From: an uncultured Cytophagaceae bacterium
GTDB lineage: Bacteria; Bacteroidota; Bacteroidia; Cytophagales; Microscillaceae
Assembly (NCBI GenBank): GCA_937899305.1
Contig: CALDJV010000710.1
Location: forward strand, 1 to 9,684
Direction: 5' to 3'
Length of the DNA stretch: 9,684 bases
Under the pieces are notes generated by a model, which was not told where the DNA came from, ran no database searches, and saw nothing but the letters and a program-made list of their open reading frames with translations. This document shows, piece by piece, positions 1-6,432 of the stretch. The translations under genes and the position numbers were made by a program. Numbering within the stretch: position 1 is the first letter of the stretch; each line of letters begins with the position of its first letter.

Positions 1-1358
1 AAATACTTGTTTACAAAGTTTGTATCAAACTTACCCGATACAAAAGATTCGTGTTGCAACACATAGCTACAGAAGCCCAAGGTGGTTTCAATTCCTACGA
101 TTTGGTACTCTTCTATAGCTCGAAGCATACGCTCAATGGCCTGAGTACGATCCTTACCAAAGGTAACCAATTTGGCAATCATAGGATCATAATAAATGGG
201 CACGTCCATTCCCTGTTCAAAACCATCGTCTACCCTCACTCCCGCTCCTTGAGGTCTTTTATAGGTAGTCAACTTACCAATGTCTGGTAAAAAGTTATTT
301 TTAGGATCTTCAGCATATACCCTTACTTCTAACGAATGTCCCTGAATTTTCAAATCCTCTTGTTGGATCGTCAATACCTCGCCTTGAGCAATTTTTATTT
401 GCTCTTTTACCAAATCTACTCCAGTAATTTGTTCAGTCACTGGATGCTCTACCTGCAATCGAGTGTTCATTTCCAGGAAGTAGAAATTGAGGTTTTCGTC
501 CGCGATAAACTCAACGGTTCCTGCTCCATAATAATTGCAGGCCCGAGCTACATTGACTGCGGCCTCACCCATTGCCTGGCGAATTTCGGGAGTCACTACT
601 GCGGAAGGCGCTTCTTCTATTACCTTTTGGTGACGACGCTGGATAGAGCATTCTCGCTCAAACAAATGGATGATGTTGCCATGCGTGTCGCCCAATACCT
701 GAATCTCGATGTGTTTGGGAGAAGTAATGTATTTTTCGATAAATACAGCTCCATCGCCAAATGCAGATACTGCTTCGCTTACGGCCCGGTTCATTTGTTC
801 TTCAAAATCAGCCGCTGCTTCTACAATCCGCATTCCTTTTCCTCCTCCTCCGGCACTGGCTTTGATCAAAATGGGGTAGCCAATTTCTTCAGCTCTTTGT
901 TTGGCTGCCTCTACATCGGTAATTGCTTTGGGCGTACCAGGTACCATTGGAATGTCGTATTTTGACACTGCATCTTTGGCAGCTAGTTTGCTCCCCATTA
1001 CCTCGATGGCTTCGGGTGAAGGCCCAATAAATATAATGCCTGCCTCGGTTACTTTACGAGCAAATACTGCATTTTCAGATAAGAAACCATACCCAGGATG
1101 TATCGCGTCTACTTTTAAATCGTGGCAGACCTGAATAATCTTGTCCATTTGCAGGTACGATTCTGAAGAGGGAGGTGGCCCCACGCAGACGGCTTCATCG
1201 GCATACTTTACATGTAAAGCATTGCGATCTGCTTCGCTAAAAATAGCGACCGTCTTGATATTCATTTCCCGGGCCGAACGCATGACTCTCAACGCAATTT
1301 CTCCGCGATTGGCTACTAGGATTTTATTTATCTTTTTTGTTTGAGTAGAGTTATCCAA
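1..1358 (-). CDS. accC: Biotin carboxylase (acetyl-/propionyl-CoA carboxylase subunit), 3' end cut by window edge
   Basis: This protein carries out ATP-dependent carboxylation of biotin on a carrier protein, the first half-reaction of acyl-CoA carboxylases in the cytoplasm. 452 complete codons are visible. The N-terminal domain begins with KILVANRGEIALRV (about residues 12-25). HPGYGFLSEN lies near 88-97, the ATP-grasp glycine loop SAGGGGKGM near 168-176, ERECSIQRRHQK near 234-245, and the catalytic segment EMNTRLQVEHPVTE near 296-309 with the family's catalytic Arg (here R300). The C-terminal biotin carboxylase domain follows and is still open at base 1. E. coli AccC has 449 residues, so little is probably missing, although Bacteroidota versions can run to about 500 residues. 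No ATG exists between the in-frame stop at 1431-1433 and the conserved N-terminus. TTG at 1356-1358 gives MDNSTQTKKINKILV and is the most reasonable start. The family is certain; acetyl- versus propionyl-CoA as final acceptor cannot be told without the carrier and transferase subunits. Confidence 0.95.
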   Translation of the reverse strand, partial: MDNSTQTKKINKILVANRGEIALRVMRSAREMNIKTVAIFSEADRNALHVKYADEAVCVGPPPSSESYLQMDKIIQVCHDLKVDAIHPGYGFLSENAVFARKVTEAGIIFIGPSPEAIEVMGSKLAAKDAVSKYDIPMVPGTPKAITDVEAAKQRAEEIGYPILIKASAGGGGKGMRIVEAAADFEEQMNRAVSEAVSAFGDGAVFIEKYITSPKHIEIQVLGDTHGNIIHLFERECSIQRRHQKVIEEAPSAVVTPEIRQAMGEAAVNVARACNYYGAGTVEFIADENLNFYFLEMNTRLQVEHPVTEQITGVDLVKEQIKIAQGEVLTIQQEDLKIQGHSLEVRVYAEDPKNNFLPDIGKLTTYKRPQGAGVRVDDGFEQGMDVPIYYDPMIAKLVTFGKDRTQAIERMLRAIEEYQIVGIETTLGFCSYVLQHESFVSGKFDTNFVNKY

Positions 1359-1381
1359 GGTGATTATGAATTGTTGATGGT

Positions 1382-1513
1382 TGATTGTTGATGTTTGGTT
1401 GTCAATGGATTTGGTCAGCAGTGCATTACACTACGCCTTCCCATCTTATTTTTATCATTTTGCCCCTTTTGCAGTGTCATCATCCACAATTAGTAATCAA
1501 ACATCAATAATCA
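1382..1513. repeat. Imperfect 25-bp inverted repeat in the accC leader
   Basis: The left arm is 1382-1406 and the right arm 1489-1513. Taking the right arm in reverse complement, 20 of 25 positions match, and all five differences are transitions. The core TTGATGTTT is identical. About 82 bases separate the arms. The transcript could fold into a long hairpin just upstream of accC, or the element could be the remnant of a small non-autonomous repeat. Which one applies cannot be decided from a single copy. Confidence 0.55.
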
Positions 1514-1667
1514 TTTTGCAAGTTTTGGGGGCTGATTTTCTTAGTTCAAATTAGAGATTTATCGAGCAGGATTAAAAATATTTAAGTTATTTTTTCAGAA
1601 TATGCCTGAGATTTGACTCAAAAACACACAAAAACGCCATTCAGGCGATAATTTAGGGCTTTTATGC

Positions 1668-1698
1668 TTTGCAATCCCATATATTAACAATAACTTTG
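1668..1698 (+). promoter_or_regulatory. Candidate Bacteroidota promoter P1 for the alpha-oxoamine synthase
   Basis: TTTG at 1668-1671 is followed after 19 bases by TAACTTTG at 1691-1698. This matches the Bacteroidota primary sigma factor consensus (TTTG near -33, TAnnTTTG near -7) at both elements with ordinary spacing. Transcription would begin near 1704, leaving a leader of about 235 bases before the GTG start at 1939. Confidence 0.55.
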
Positions 1699-1748
1699 CG
1701 TGCTTCTAAAGCATCTGTTTATAACATTTAGTAGATAGATCGCTCGAA

Positions 1749-1778
1749 TTGATTGGTTGTTCAGTTGTGATATTTTTG
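1749..1778 (+). promoter_or_regulatory. Candidate Bacteroidota promoter P2 for the alpha-oxoamine synthase
   Basis: TTG at 1749-1751 is followed after 19 bases by TATTTTTG at 1771-1778, a full match to TAnnTTTG with a three-base -33 element. It lies downstream of P1 and would start transcription near 1784. Either site, or both, could serve the gene starting at 1939. Confidence 0.5.
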
Positions 1779-1938
1779 TATAAAAAATTCGTGTTACCCT
1801 TACATCCAACCTATTACCTTATATAGTTTTAGAACAGAATAACGTTCTTAAACAAAATTAAAATTAACCAATTGAATGAGATAGTCAGACAACTGATACC
1901 AACAATTGATTATTTGTTCAATTAAAACAAAAAGTACT

Positions 1939-3192
1939 GTGGACTTATTTGAAAAGATATTAGCTGATCAAGGACCACTTGGATCACACGCAGATGAATG
2001 GCACGGGTATTTTACCTACCCAAAACTCGAGGGAGAGATTCAACCTTGGATGAATTTCCAAGGCAAAAAAGTTTTGACCTGGAGTTTGAATAACTACCTG
2101 GGTCTGGCCAATCACCCCGAAGTACGCAAAGCAGACACTGAGGCGACTGCCGAGTGGGGAATGGCTTATCCAATGGGATCGCGTATGATGTCGGGTAACA
2201 GCACGGTGCATGAGGAACTTGAGGCTCAACTTTCAGAGTTCGTAAATAAGGAAGATACTGTACTACTTAACTTTGGTTATCAGGGAGTGGTATCGGTAAT
2301 AGATGCCTTGATTGATCGAAAAGATGCGGTAGTGTATGATTCTCAGTCTCACGCTTGTATCATTGATGGTCTTCGTATGCACATGGGGAAACGTTTTGTG
2401 TATCCTCATAACAACATCGAAAACCTAGATAAGCAACTTGAGCGTGCGCAAAAAGTAGTAGATGAAACTGGTGGTGCTATTTTGGTGATTACCGAAGGGG
2501 TATTCGGCATGGCCGGATCGTTGGGTAAACTCAAAGAAATTGTAGCGCTCAAAAAGAAGCATAATTTCCGACTATTTGTAGACGATGCCCACGGTTTTGG
2601 TACAATGGGGCCTACAGGTGCGGGTACTGGTGAGCACTTGGGTGTACAAGACGAGATCGACGTATACTTCTCTACATTTGCCAAGTCAATGGCTACCATT
2701 GGAGCGTTTGTTTCTTCACGCAAAGATGTATGTCGTTACCTACGATACAACATGCGTTCTCAAATATTTGCCAAATCGTTGCCCATGCCTATTACTATAG
2801 GTGCGATGAAACGATTGGAGATGTTACGCAACCGTCCTGAACTACGCGAAAACCTATGGAAAGTAGTGACTGCATTGCAAGATGGGTTGAAAACCCGTGG
2901 TTTCAATATAGGACAAACTCAGTCACCAGTGACTCCGGTATTTTTGAAAGGAGGTACCAACGAAGCAGGTCACATTGTGATTGATCTAAGAACAAATCAT
3001 AGTATTTTCTGCTCAATTGTAGTATTCCCAGTAGTACCCAAGGACGTGATCATGTTGCGTATCATCCCTACTGCTGCTCACACAATTGAGGACGTAGAAA
3101 AAACATTAAACGCTTTTGAAATTATAGCCAAAAACCTTCAGGCTGGAAAATACAACAAGCCTATGCCTACTTTGAATGAAGTAATGGCTTAG
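1939..3192 (+). CDS. PLP-dependent alpha-oxoamine synthase (serine palmitoyltransferase / KBL / AONS family)
   Basis: Members of this family condense an amino acid with an acyl thioester and release CO2. Family members make sphingoid bases from serine, sulfonolipid bases from cysteate, 8-amino-7-oxononanoate from alanine, or 2-amino-3-oxobutyrate from glycine. Using the GTG start the protein is 417 residues, near the usual 390-420. Visible features are SLNNYLGLANHPEVRKA (49-65), GSRMMSGNSTVHEELE (80-95), SHACIIDG with H138 stacking on the cofactor, TEGVFGMAG (186-194), VDDAHGFGTMG (214-224) with the cofactor-binding Asp and His, and STFAKSMATIGAF (245-257) in which K249 is the expected Schiff-base lysine. 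The frame is open further upstream to a TTG at 1906, but homologues I recall begin MDLFEKI-like, which favours GTG at 1939 after an A-rich leader. A histone-like gene follows 55 bases later with no terminator between, so the two may share a transcript. Exact substrate is not decided by the sequence; a lipid-base role is an inference. Confidence 0.9.
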   Translation: MDLFEKILADQGPLGSHADEWHGYFTYPKLEGEIQPWMNFQGKKVLTWSLNNYLGLANHPEVRKADTEATAEWGMAYPMGSRMMSGNSTVHEELEAQLSEFVNKEDTVLLNFGYQGVVSVIDALIDRKDAVVYDSQSHACIIDGLRMHMGKRFVYPHNNIENLDKQLERAQKVVDETGGAILVITEGVFGMAGSLGKLKEIVALKKKHNFRLFVDDAHGFGTMGPTGAGTGEHLGVQDEIDVYFSTFAKSMATIGAFVSSRKDVCRYLRYNMRSQIFAKSLPMPITIGAMKRLEMLRNRPELRENLWKVVTALQDGLKTRGFNIGQTQSPVTPVFLKGGTNEAGHIVIDLRTNHSIFCSIVVFPVVPKDVIMLRIIPTAAHTIEDVEKTLNAFEIIAKNLQAGKYNKPMPTLNEVMA

Positions 3193-3247
3193 GGTGTTGC
3201 TTGAGTAATCAACTGTTATTAATCATAAACTTTTATTAATTAATTCT

Positions 3248-3439
3248 ATGAGTAAGAATCGTTTTGAAGATGTGCAGAACCTTTTGGACGAAGTGAAAGA
3301 AGATTTTGCTAAATTCTATGAGAAGGATAACCAAGCGGCTGGAACTCGTGTACGTAAAAGCATGCAAGAACTTAAAGTACTTGCCCAAGAAATCCGTACT
3401 GAGGTTCAGGACATCAAAAACAAAGCTGCTAGTAAGTAA
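3248..3439 (+). CDS. Histone H1/HC1-like small protein
   Basis: This is a 63-residue protein predicted to be almost wholly alpha-helical. It resembles the HC1 family (the chlamydial histone H1-like Hc1 and its short Bacteroidota relatives), which bind DNA and may help nucleoid organisation. The recognisable core is FAKFYEKDNQAAGTRVRKSM (residues 20-39), which corresponds to the family's KGNKAAAQRVR-like segment, followed by a second helix, ELKVLAQEIRTEVQDIKNKA. The lysine/alanine-rich C-terminal tail of chlamydial Hc1 is absent, and acidic residues nearly balance the 13 Lys/Arg, so strong non-specific DNA binding is not obvious. The ATG at 3248 follows AT-rich sequence with no Shine-Dalgarno. 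It may be read through from the upstream gene, and the terminator at 3478-3510 ends the unit. Confidence 0.85.
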   Translation: MSKNRFEDVQNLLDEVKEDFAKFYEKDNQAAGTRVRKSMQELKVLAQEIRTEVQDIKNKAASK

Positions 3440-3477
3440 ACTTTGTTGATAGCTTGTGGGTTATCCCAAAAGATTCC

Positions 3478-3510
3478 TCCCCTGGGTTGAAAAACACAGG
3501 GGATTTTTTT
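3478..3510 (+). terminator. Intrinsic terminator after the histone-like gene
   Basis: A perfect 7-bp stem, TCCCCTG (3478-3484) with CAGGGGA (3497-3503), encloses a 12-base loop and is followed directly by seven T residues (3504-3510). It lies 38 bases past the histone-like stop codon and ends the unit that starts upstream of 1939. On the minus strand the stem is not followed by a proper T run. Confidence 0.85.
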
Positions 3511-3580
3511 ATGCTCTTGTTTAAAGGGTATGTGCTTGAAAATCAGCAATCTGCTTTTCATTATTTCCTGACACACTGTT

Positions 3581-5131
3581 TTATACTTCGGGTACCTCGC
3601 CTTTCCCCATTTTCTTTTTAAGAAGTTTGGTTTTTTGACTGATAAACAAGGTCGTATCTTTGTCTAATTTATTCTCTGAGCTGAGCCATTTCTCTATTTT
3701 GCTCAAATCCCAACTTACTTCTATATCCTGTTCCAGGATTTCATCAAACTGTAATTCGGCTTCAGCAGTCCCTTGGTTTCGTAGGTTTCTGAGTAAAATC
3801 CAAAAATACTTGGCCATAATTTGCTCTCTTATCTTTAACTCTGGCAGATCATCTATCTCATCCAAGCACTTTTGAGCAGCTTCATAGTTACCCACAATGA
3901 TGTACAATTCCATTAAGCAGAGGTTGGCAGGCATAAACTGGTGGTCTTTTTCTATGGCTATTTGGTAGTTTTCTATGGCCTCATTGTATTCAAATTTTTC
4001 CTTGTAGGCATTTCCCCGACCATAGTAACCAAATGAATACTCAGGCGATGTTTCCAGAATTTGGTCGTAATCCTCGATGGCCTTATCGTATTTTCTCATT
4101 TTGAAATAAGTTTCAGCTCGTAAAACTTTAGCAATGTTATGATTGGCATGCTCTTGTAATACCTGACCGAGTACTTTAAGCGCCGAACGATACTCGGCCA
4201 AATCTTTGCGAATTGCCCCCCGAAACAACATCGCATTGATATCACCGGGGTTTTGATACAATACTTGGGTAAACGATTCTCGCGCTTCTTTGAGCGAATT
4301 TGTTTTGTATTCTTCTATGCCTTTCAAGTACCAGTCTTCAGGAGTGAAATCAGGGGGATTCTTGACCTTAAACAATACCTTTTTAAACTCTTGCAACTCT
4401 AGTTTGATTTCAGCAGGAAAACTGAGGGTCTCGTTCAATGTACTTGTTTTGGCTTCTAGCTTATGTCCTAAAGTAAGGTAACGGTTAAAATCTTGCTCCC
4501 AAGCAGGTACTTTCCCTTTTAGCTTATCGGCCACCTCTTGATCCAGGGCTGTCAAAGCTTTTTCAATTTCGGGACGCGTATTAGTAGCAATGACACTGGC
4601 CAAATCGGCCTCTTTGATATGTTTATTTACCATCGCCTCTACCGCGTCTTTTCCTTTTTCTCGTACAATTTCCCGCACATCACGGTCCCTTACTTTACGC
4701 TGAATCATGTCTTTGAGATAATAACGAATCGATTCTTTGAAATTATCTTCAATCCAAACCCCCAGTAAGTTACGTCCTAAAAAATTACGTTGCCAAATTA
4801 CCACTGCTAACCCAAAGATGATAAAACCAGCAATGACTCCAATAATGTTGATATTCCACCTGATTTGATCTTGTAAGGCTTGCTCTTTAGAAGTAAGTTC
4901 AGACTCCAATACCTTGAGCGCAGTCTCTTGGGTGGCTAGCTTGTCTCTCAGATCATAAATCATTTTTTGCTGATCCAGCATCGCTTTGGCCTGGTTTTGC
5001 AGGGTTTGTTGCTGATTTTGAGTCTGATCCTGCAAAGCCTTGATGGATTGTATTTGAGCTGTAACACTGGGCGTATACAGCCATATACACACCAACAAAA
5101 AGTACTTATTTCTTATAAAAAATGACATCAT
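3581..5131 (-). CDS. Exported coiled-coil, single-membrane-helix, TPR-repeat protein
   Basis: This 516-residue protein has no function I recognise. A signal peptide spans about 1-25 (FFIRNKYFLLVCIWLYTPSV, likely cut near TA-Q at 25/26). Residues 27-90 are Gln-rich and heptad-like, predicting a coiled coil. One strong membrane helix lies at about 94-113 (INIIGVIAGFIIFGLAVVIW). A long charged helical region runs from 120 to 255. TPR units occupy about 266-425, the clearest being AIEDYDQILETSPEYSFGYY (351-370) and the next one with YNEAIENYQIAIEKD (382-396). The C-terminus is charged and lacks a sorting domain. With the signal removed, the coiled coil would be periplasmic and the TPR part cytoplasmic, which suggests a signalling or scaffold link across the inner membrane. 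If the N-terminal segment is not cleaved, the topology would be hairpin-like. It is transcribed alone, converging with the histone-like gene. Confidence 0.85.
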   Translation of the reverse strand: MMSFFIRNKYFLLVCIWLYTPSVTAQIQSIKALQDQTQNQQQTLQNQAKAMLDQQKMIYDLRDKLATQETALKVLESELTSKEQALQDQIRWNINIIGVIAGFIIFGLAVVIWQRNFLGRNLLGVWIEDNFKESIRYYLKDMIQRKVRDRDVREIVREKGKDAVEAMVNKHIKEADLASVIATNTRPEIEKALTALDQEVADKLKGKVPAWEQDFNRYLTLGHKLEAKTSTLNETLSFPAEIKLELQEFKKVLFKVKNPPDFTPEDWYLKGIEEYKTNSLKEARESFTQVLYQNPGDINAMLFRGAIRKDLAEYRSALKVLGQVLQEHANHNIAKVLRAETYFKMRKYDKAIEDYDQILETSPEYSFGYYGRGNAYKEKFEYNEAIENYQIAIEKDHQFMPANLCLMELYIIVGNYEAAQKCLDEIDDLPELKIREQIMAKYFWILLRNLRNQGTAEAELQFDEILEQDIEVSWDLSKIEKWLSSENKLDKDTTLFISQKTKLLKKKMGKGEVPEV

Positions 5132-5199
5132 TAGATTAATGGGTAGTATTGTTGTGTAATATAGAGATTTTTAAATAATTTGCATATATTAAGTAACAG

Positions 5200-5228
5200 T
5201 TGCGCAATAATTGTCTGTGTTAATTTTG
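5200..5228 (+). promoter_or_regulatory. Candidate Bacteroidota promoter facing the repeat-protein genes
   Basis: TTG at 5200-5202 is followed after 18 bases by TAATTTTG at 5221-5228, a full TAnnTTTG match. It points toward the gene at 5651 but lies more than 420 bases before its ATG, so it would give an unusually long leader or an independent short transcript. No better match was found closer to the gene. Confidence 0.35.
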
Positions 5229-5240
5229 ATTGCCCTGCTT

Positions 5241-5421
5241 CCTTACAGGATCAGTTTTTAAATCCGTCGCTCAGGCTCTGCCAACGTCCAACTAAAGTCG
5301 TAGGACAAAGCCCAAGCACTGTTTTTAACTAAACCAGACACTTATTTTGAAGCTGTTGTTCGGTACATCGTAAACCAAATATCTTATGATTTCTTCAGAT
5401 CCCCTTACAGGACCGTTTTTT
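5241..5421 (+). repeat. Pair of short direct repeats (CCTTACAGGA plus T-tract)
   Basis: CCTTACAGGA occurs at 5241-5250 and 5403-5412. In both copies it is followed by a C, a G and a run of five to six T residues. The copies are about 160 bases apart. They could be protein-binding sites or traces of a small repeat element. Confidence 0.45.
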
Positions 5422-5650
5422 GAAGATCACCATTGAATAAACTAAAACTAATCAACGGCTTAATTTACAGCGTACTAAGTCAGGTAGTAATATCTTACAC
5501 ACAGTTTAGTTGCTTATAAAAAACGTATCATCTGTCTTGTCAAGTTGTATGTGATTGTATACTATGCTGTATTGAAATGGATTTCTATCTAATATTATCT
5601 TCAAGTGAGAAAATAGTATTTCTCAGACCAGAAATTTAGTAAAGCACAAA

Positions 5651-6409
5651 ATGAAACAAGTCTCTGATAAGGCCAAACTTACCCGGGCCACCAACTATGC
5701 AAAACAAAAAATAACAGAAGGAGTCAGTCAAAAACGAATTATAGGAGAACTGGTAGCCCTCGAGAAAATTCGCAAAGCAGCAGCTACTCTTATTGTACAG
5801 GAAGCACAACAAAGTCTGGGGCAATCCAACTCAGAAAACCTCCCCGTCAATAGTTTATACGAATGGATTCAAGAGTGTCTTGACCAGAATATAAGCCACC
5901 TGGAAGTAGTCGACCGTTTGGTAGTAAAGGGAATCAACCAAGAGCAAGCCTGGGACATGCTGTTGGATACTATTTCGTTTCAAACATCAAAAAACGCCAA
6001 GTTTACCAAATCTCAGTATTTTAGCGAACACGCCACCGAAATTAATCAACAGATAAAAAGTTGGCGTAAACAATTGCTCTCGCCCGAAAGCATTCGGCAA
6101 AAACTTCAGTATCATTATCAATTGACTCCTGAAGAAGCCAGTCATTTGTTAGAAACAATCTCCATTTATAATAAAGCCAACGAAGCGGTAGAAATTCAAG
6201 TATCAGACCAGTGCGATCACCGTAAGTCTAAATCCCAACAATGCATTTACATTATGGCCACTACTGTGTTATGTGCCTGTGGATCTTATTTTCTGTTACA
6301 AGGCAAAGTAAGCCATACCCTTACTTTTGCGAGTGTTGCTTTTGGGGTAGGATTCCTTACTTTCAAGCTTTTACAACGCAGCTATCAGCGTATAAAGTAC
6401 CTGAAATAG
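5651..6409 (+). CDS. Unrecognised helical-repeat protein with C-terminal membrane hairpin (paralogue A)
   Basis: I do not recognise this 252-residue protein. Three copies of a roughly 38-residue helical unit can be aligned by eye at about 15-52, 70-109 and 131-171. The pattern is an amphipathic helix, a polar turn with S or N, a second helix with I/V..xLv, a turn, then an A-x-x-LL helix. The best units are SHLEVVDRLVVKGINQEQAW (82-101) and SPESIRQKLQYHYQLTPEEA (144-163). Two membrane helices close the protein (about 198-217 and 223-242), with a basic tail RSYQRIKYLK. There is no signal peptide, so the repeats are probably cytoplasmic and tethered to the inner membrane. The next gene, 23 bases downstream, encodes a protein with the same architecture, so the two are likely an operon born by duplication. 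The ATG follows an A-rich leader without a Shine-Dalgarno. Function is unknown. Confidence 0.8.
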   Translation: MKQVSDKAKLTRATNYAKQKITEGVSQKRIIGELVALEKIRKAAATLIVQEAQQSLGQSNSENLPVNSLYEWIQECLDQNISHLEVVDRLVVKGINQEQAWDMLLDTISFQTSKNAKFTKSQYFSEHATEINQQIKSWRKQLLSPESIRQKLQYHYQLTPEEASHLLETISIYNKANEAVEIQVSDQCDHRKSKSQQCIYIMATTVLCACGSYFLLQGKVSHTLTFASVAFGVGFLTFKLLQRSYQRIKYLK

Positions 6410-6432
6410 ATTGAAATCAACTCATACAATAT

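Larger units (their letters stand above)
1359..1938. other. Gene-free stretch between accC (minus) and the alpha-oxoamine synthase (plus)
   Basis: I see no coding sequence here on either strand. The left part (1371-1513) holds a 9-mer, TTGTTGATG, repeated at 1371-1379 and 1385-1393, and an imperfect inverted repeat. The right part is AT-rich and holds two Bacteroidota-type promoter candidates. There is also a short perfect hairpin, CGCC-ATTCA-GGCG (1635-1647), and a weak one, AGAAC/GTTCT, around 1831-1848, neither with clear function. The two flanking genes diverge, so this interval must carry the promoters for both. I could identify none convincingly for accC. Confidence 0.7.
5132..5650. other. 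Gene-free stretch with short repeats and a promoter-like site
   Basis: I see no convincing coding sequence in these 519 bases. They separate the divergent TPR gene (minus) and the repeat-protein gene (plus), so promoters for both should lie here. The stretch carries a promoter-like pair at 5200-5228, the 10-mer CCTTACAGGA twice (5241-5250 and 5403-5412), an imperfect 21-bp palindrome at 5286-5306, and an 8-bp stem with one G-U pair, TCTTCAGA/TTTGAAGA, at 5392-5426. A transcribed leader or small RNA is possible but unproven. Confidence 0.6.

Noticed and set aside
336..965. Long open frame (209 codons) on the plus strand
   Set aside because: It is antisense to the clearly conserved biotin carboxylase and its translation is low-complexity aromatic/Ser-rich with no domain. 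The same holds for the shorter plus-strand frames at 51-290, 901-1134 and 1141-1344.
1635..1647. CGCC-ATTCA-GGCG hairpin with a T run on the minus strand, terminator-like
   Set aside because: The stem is only 4 bp and it lies upstream of both divergent genes, where no minus-strand gene ends.
1906..1938. TTG start at 1906 for the alpha-oxoamine synthase
   Set aside because: It adds 11 residues that do not resemble the family's N-terminus; GTG at 1939 gives the expected MDLFEKI-like beginning.
2406..2723. Minus-strand open frame inside the alpha-oxoamine synthase
   Set aside because: It is a shadow of a strongly conserved gene, with no start context or recognisable product.
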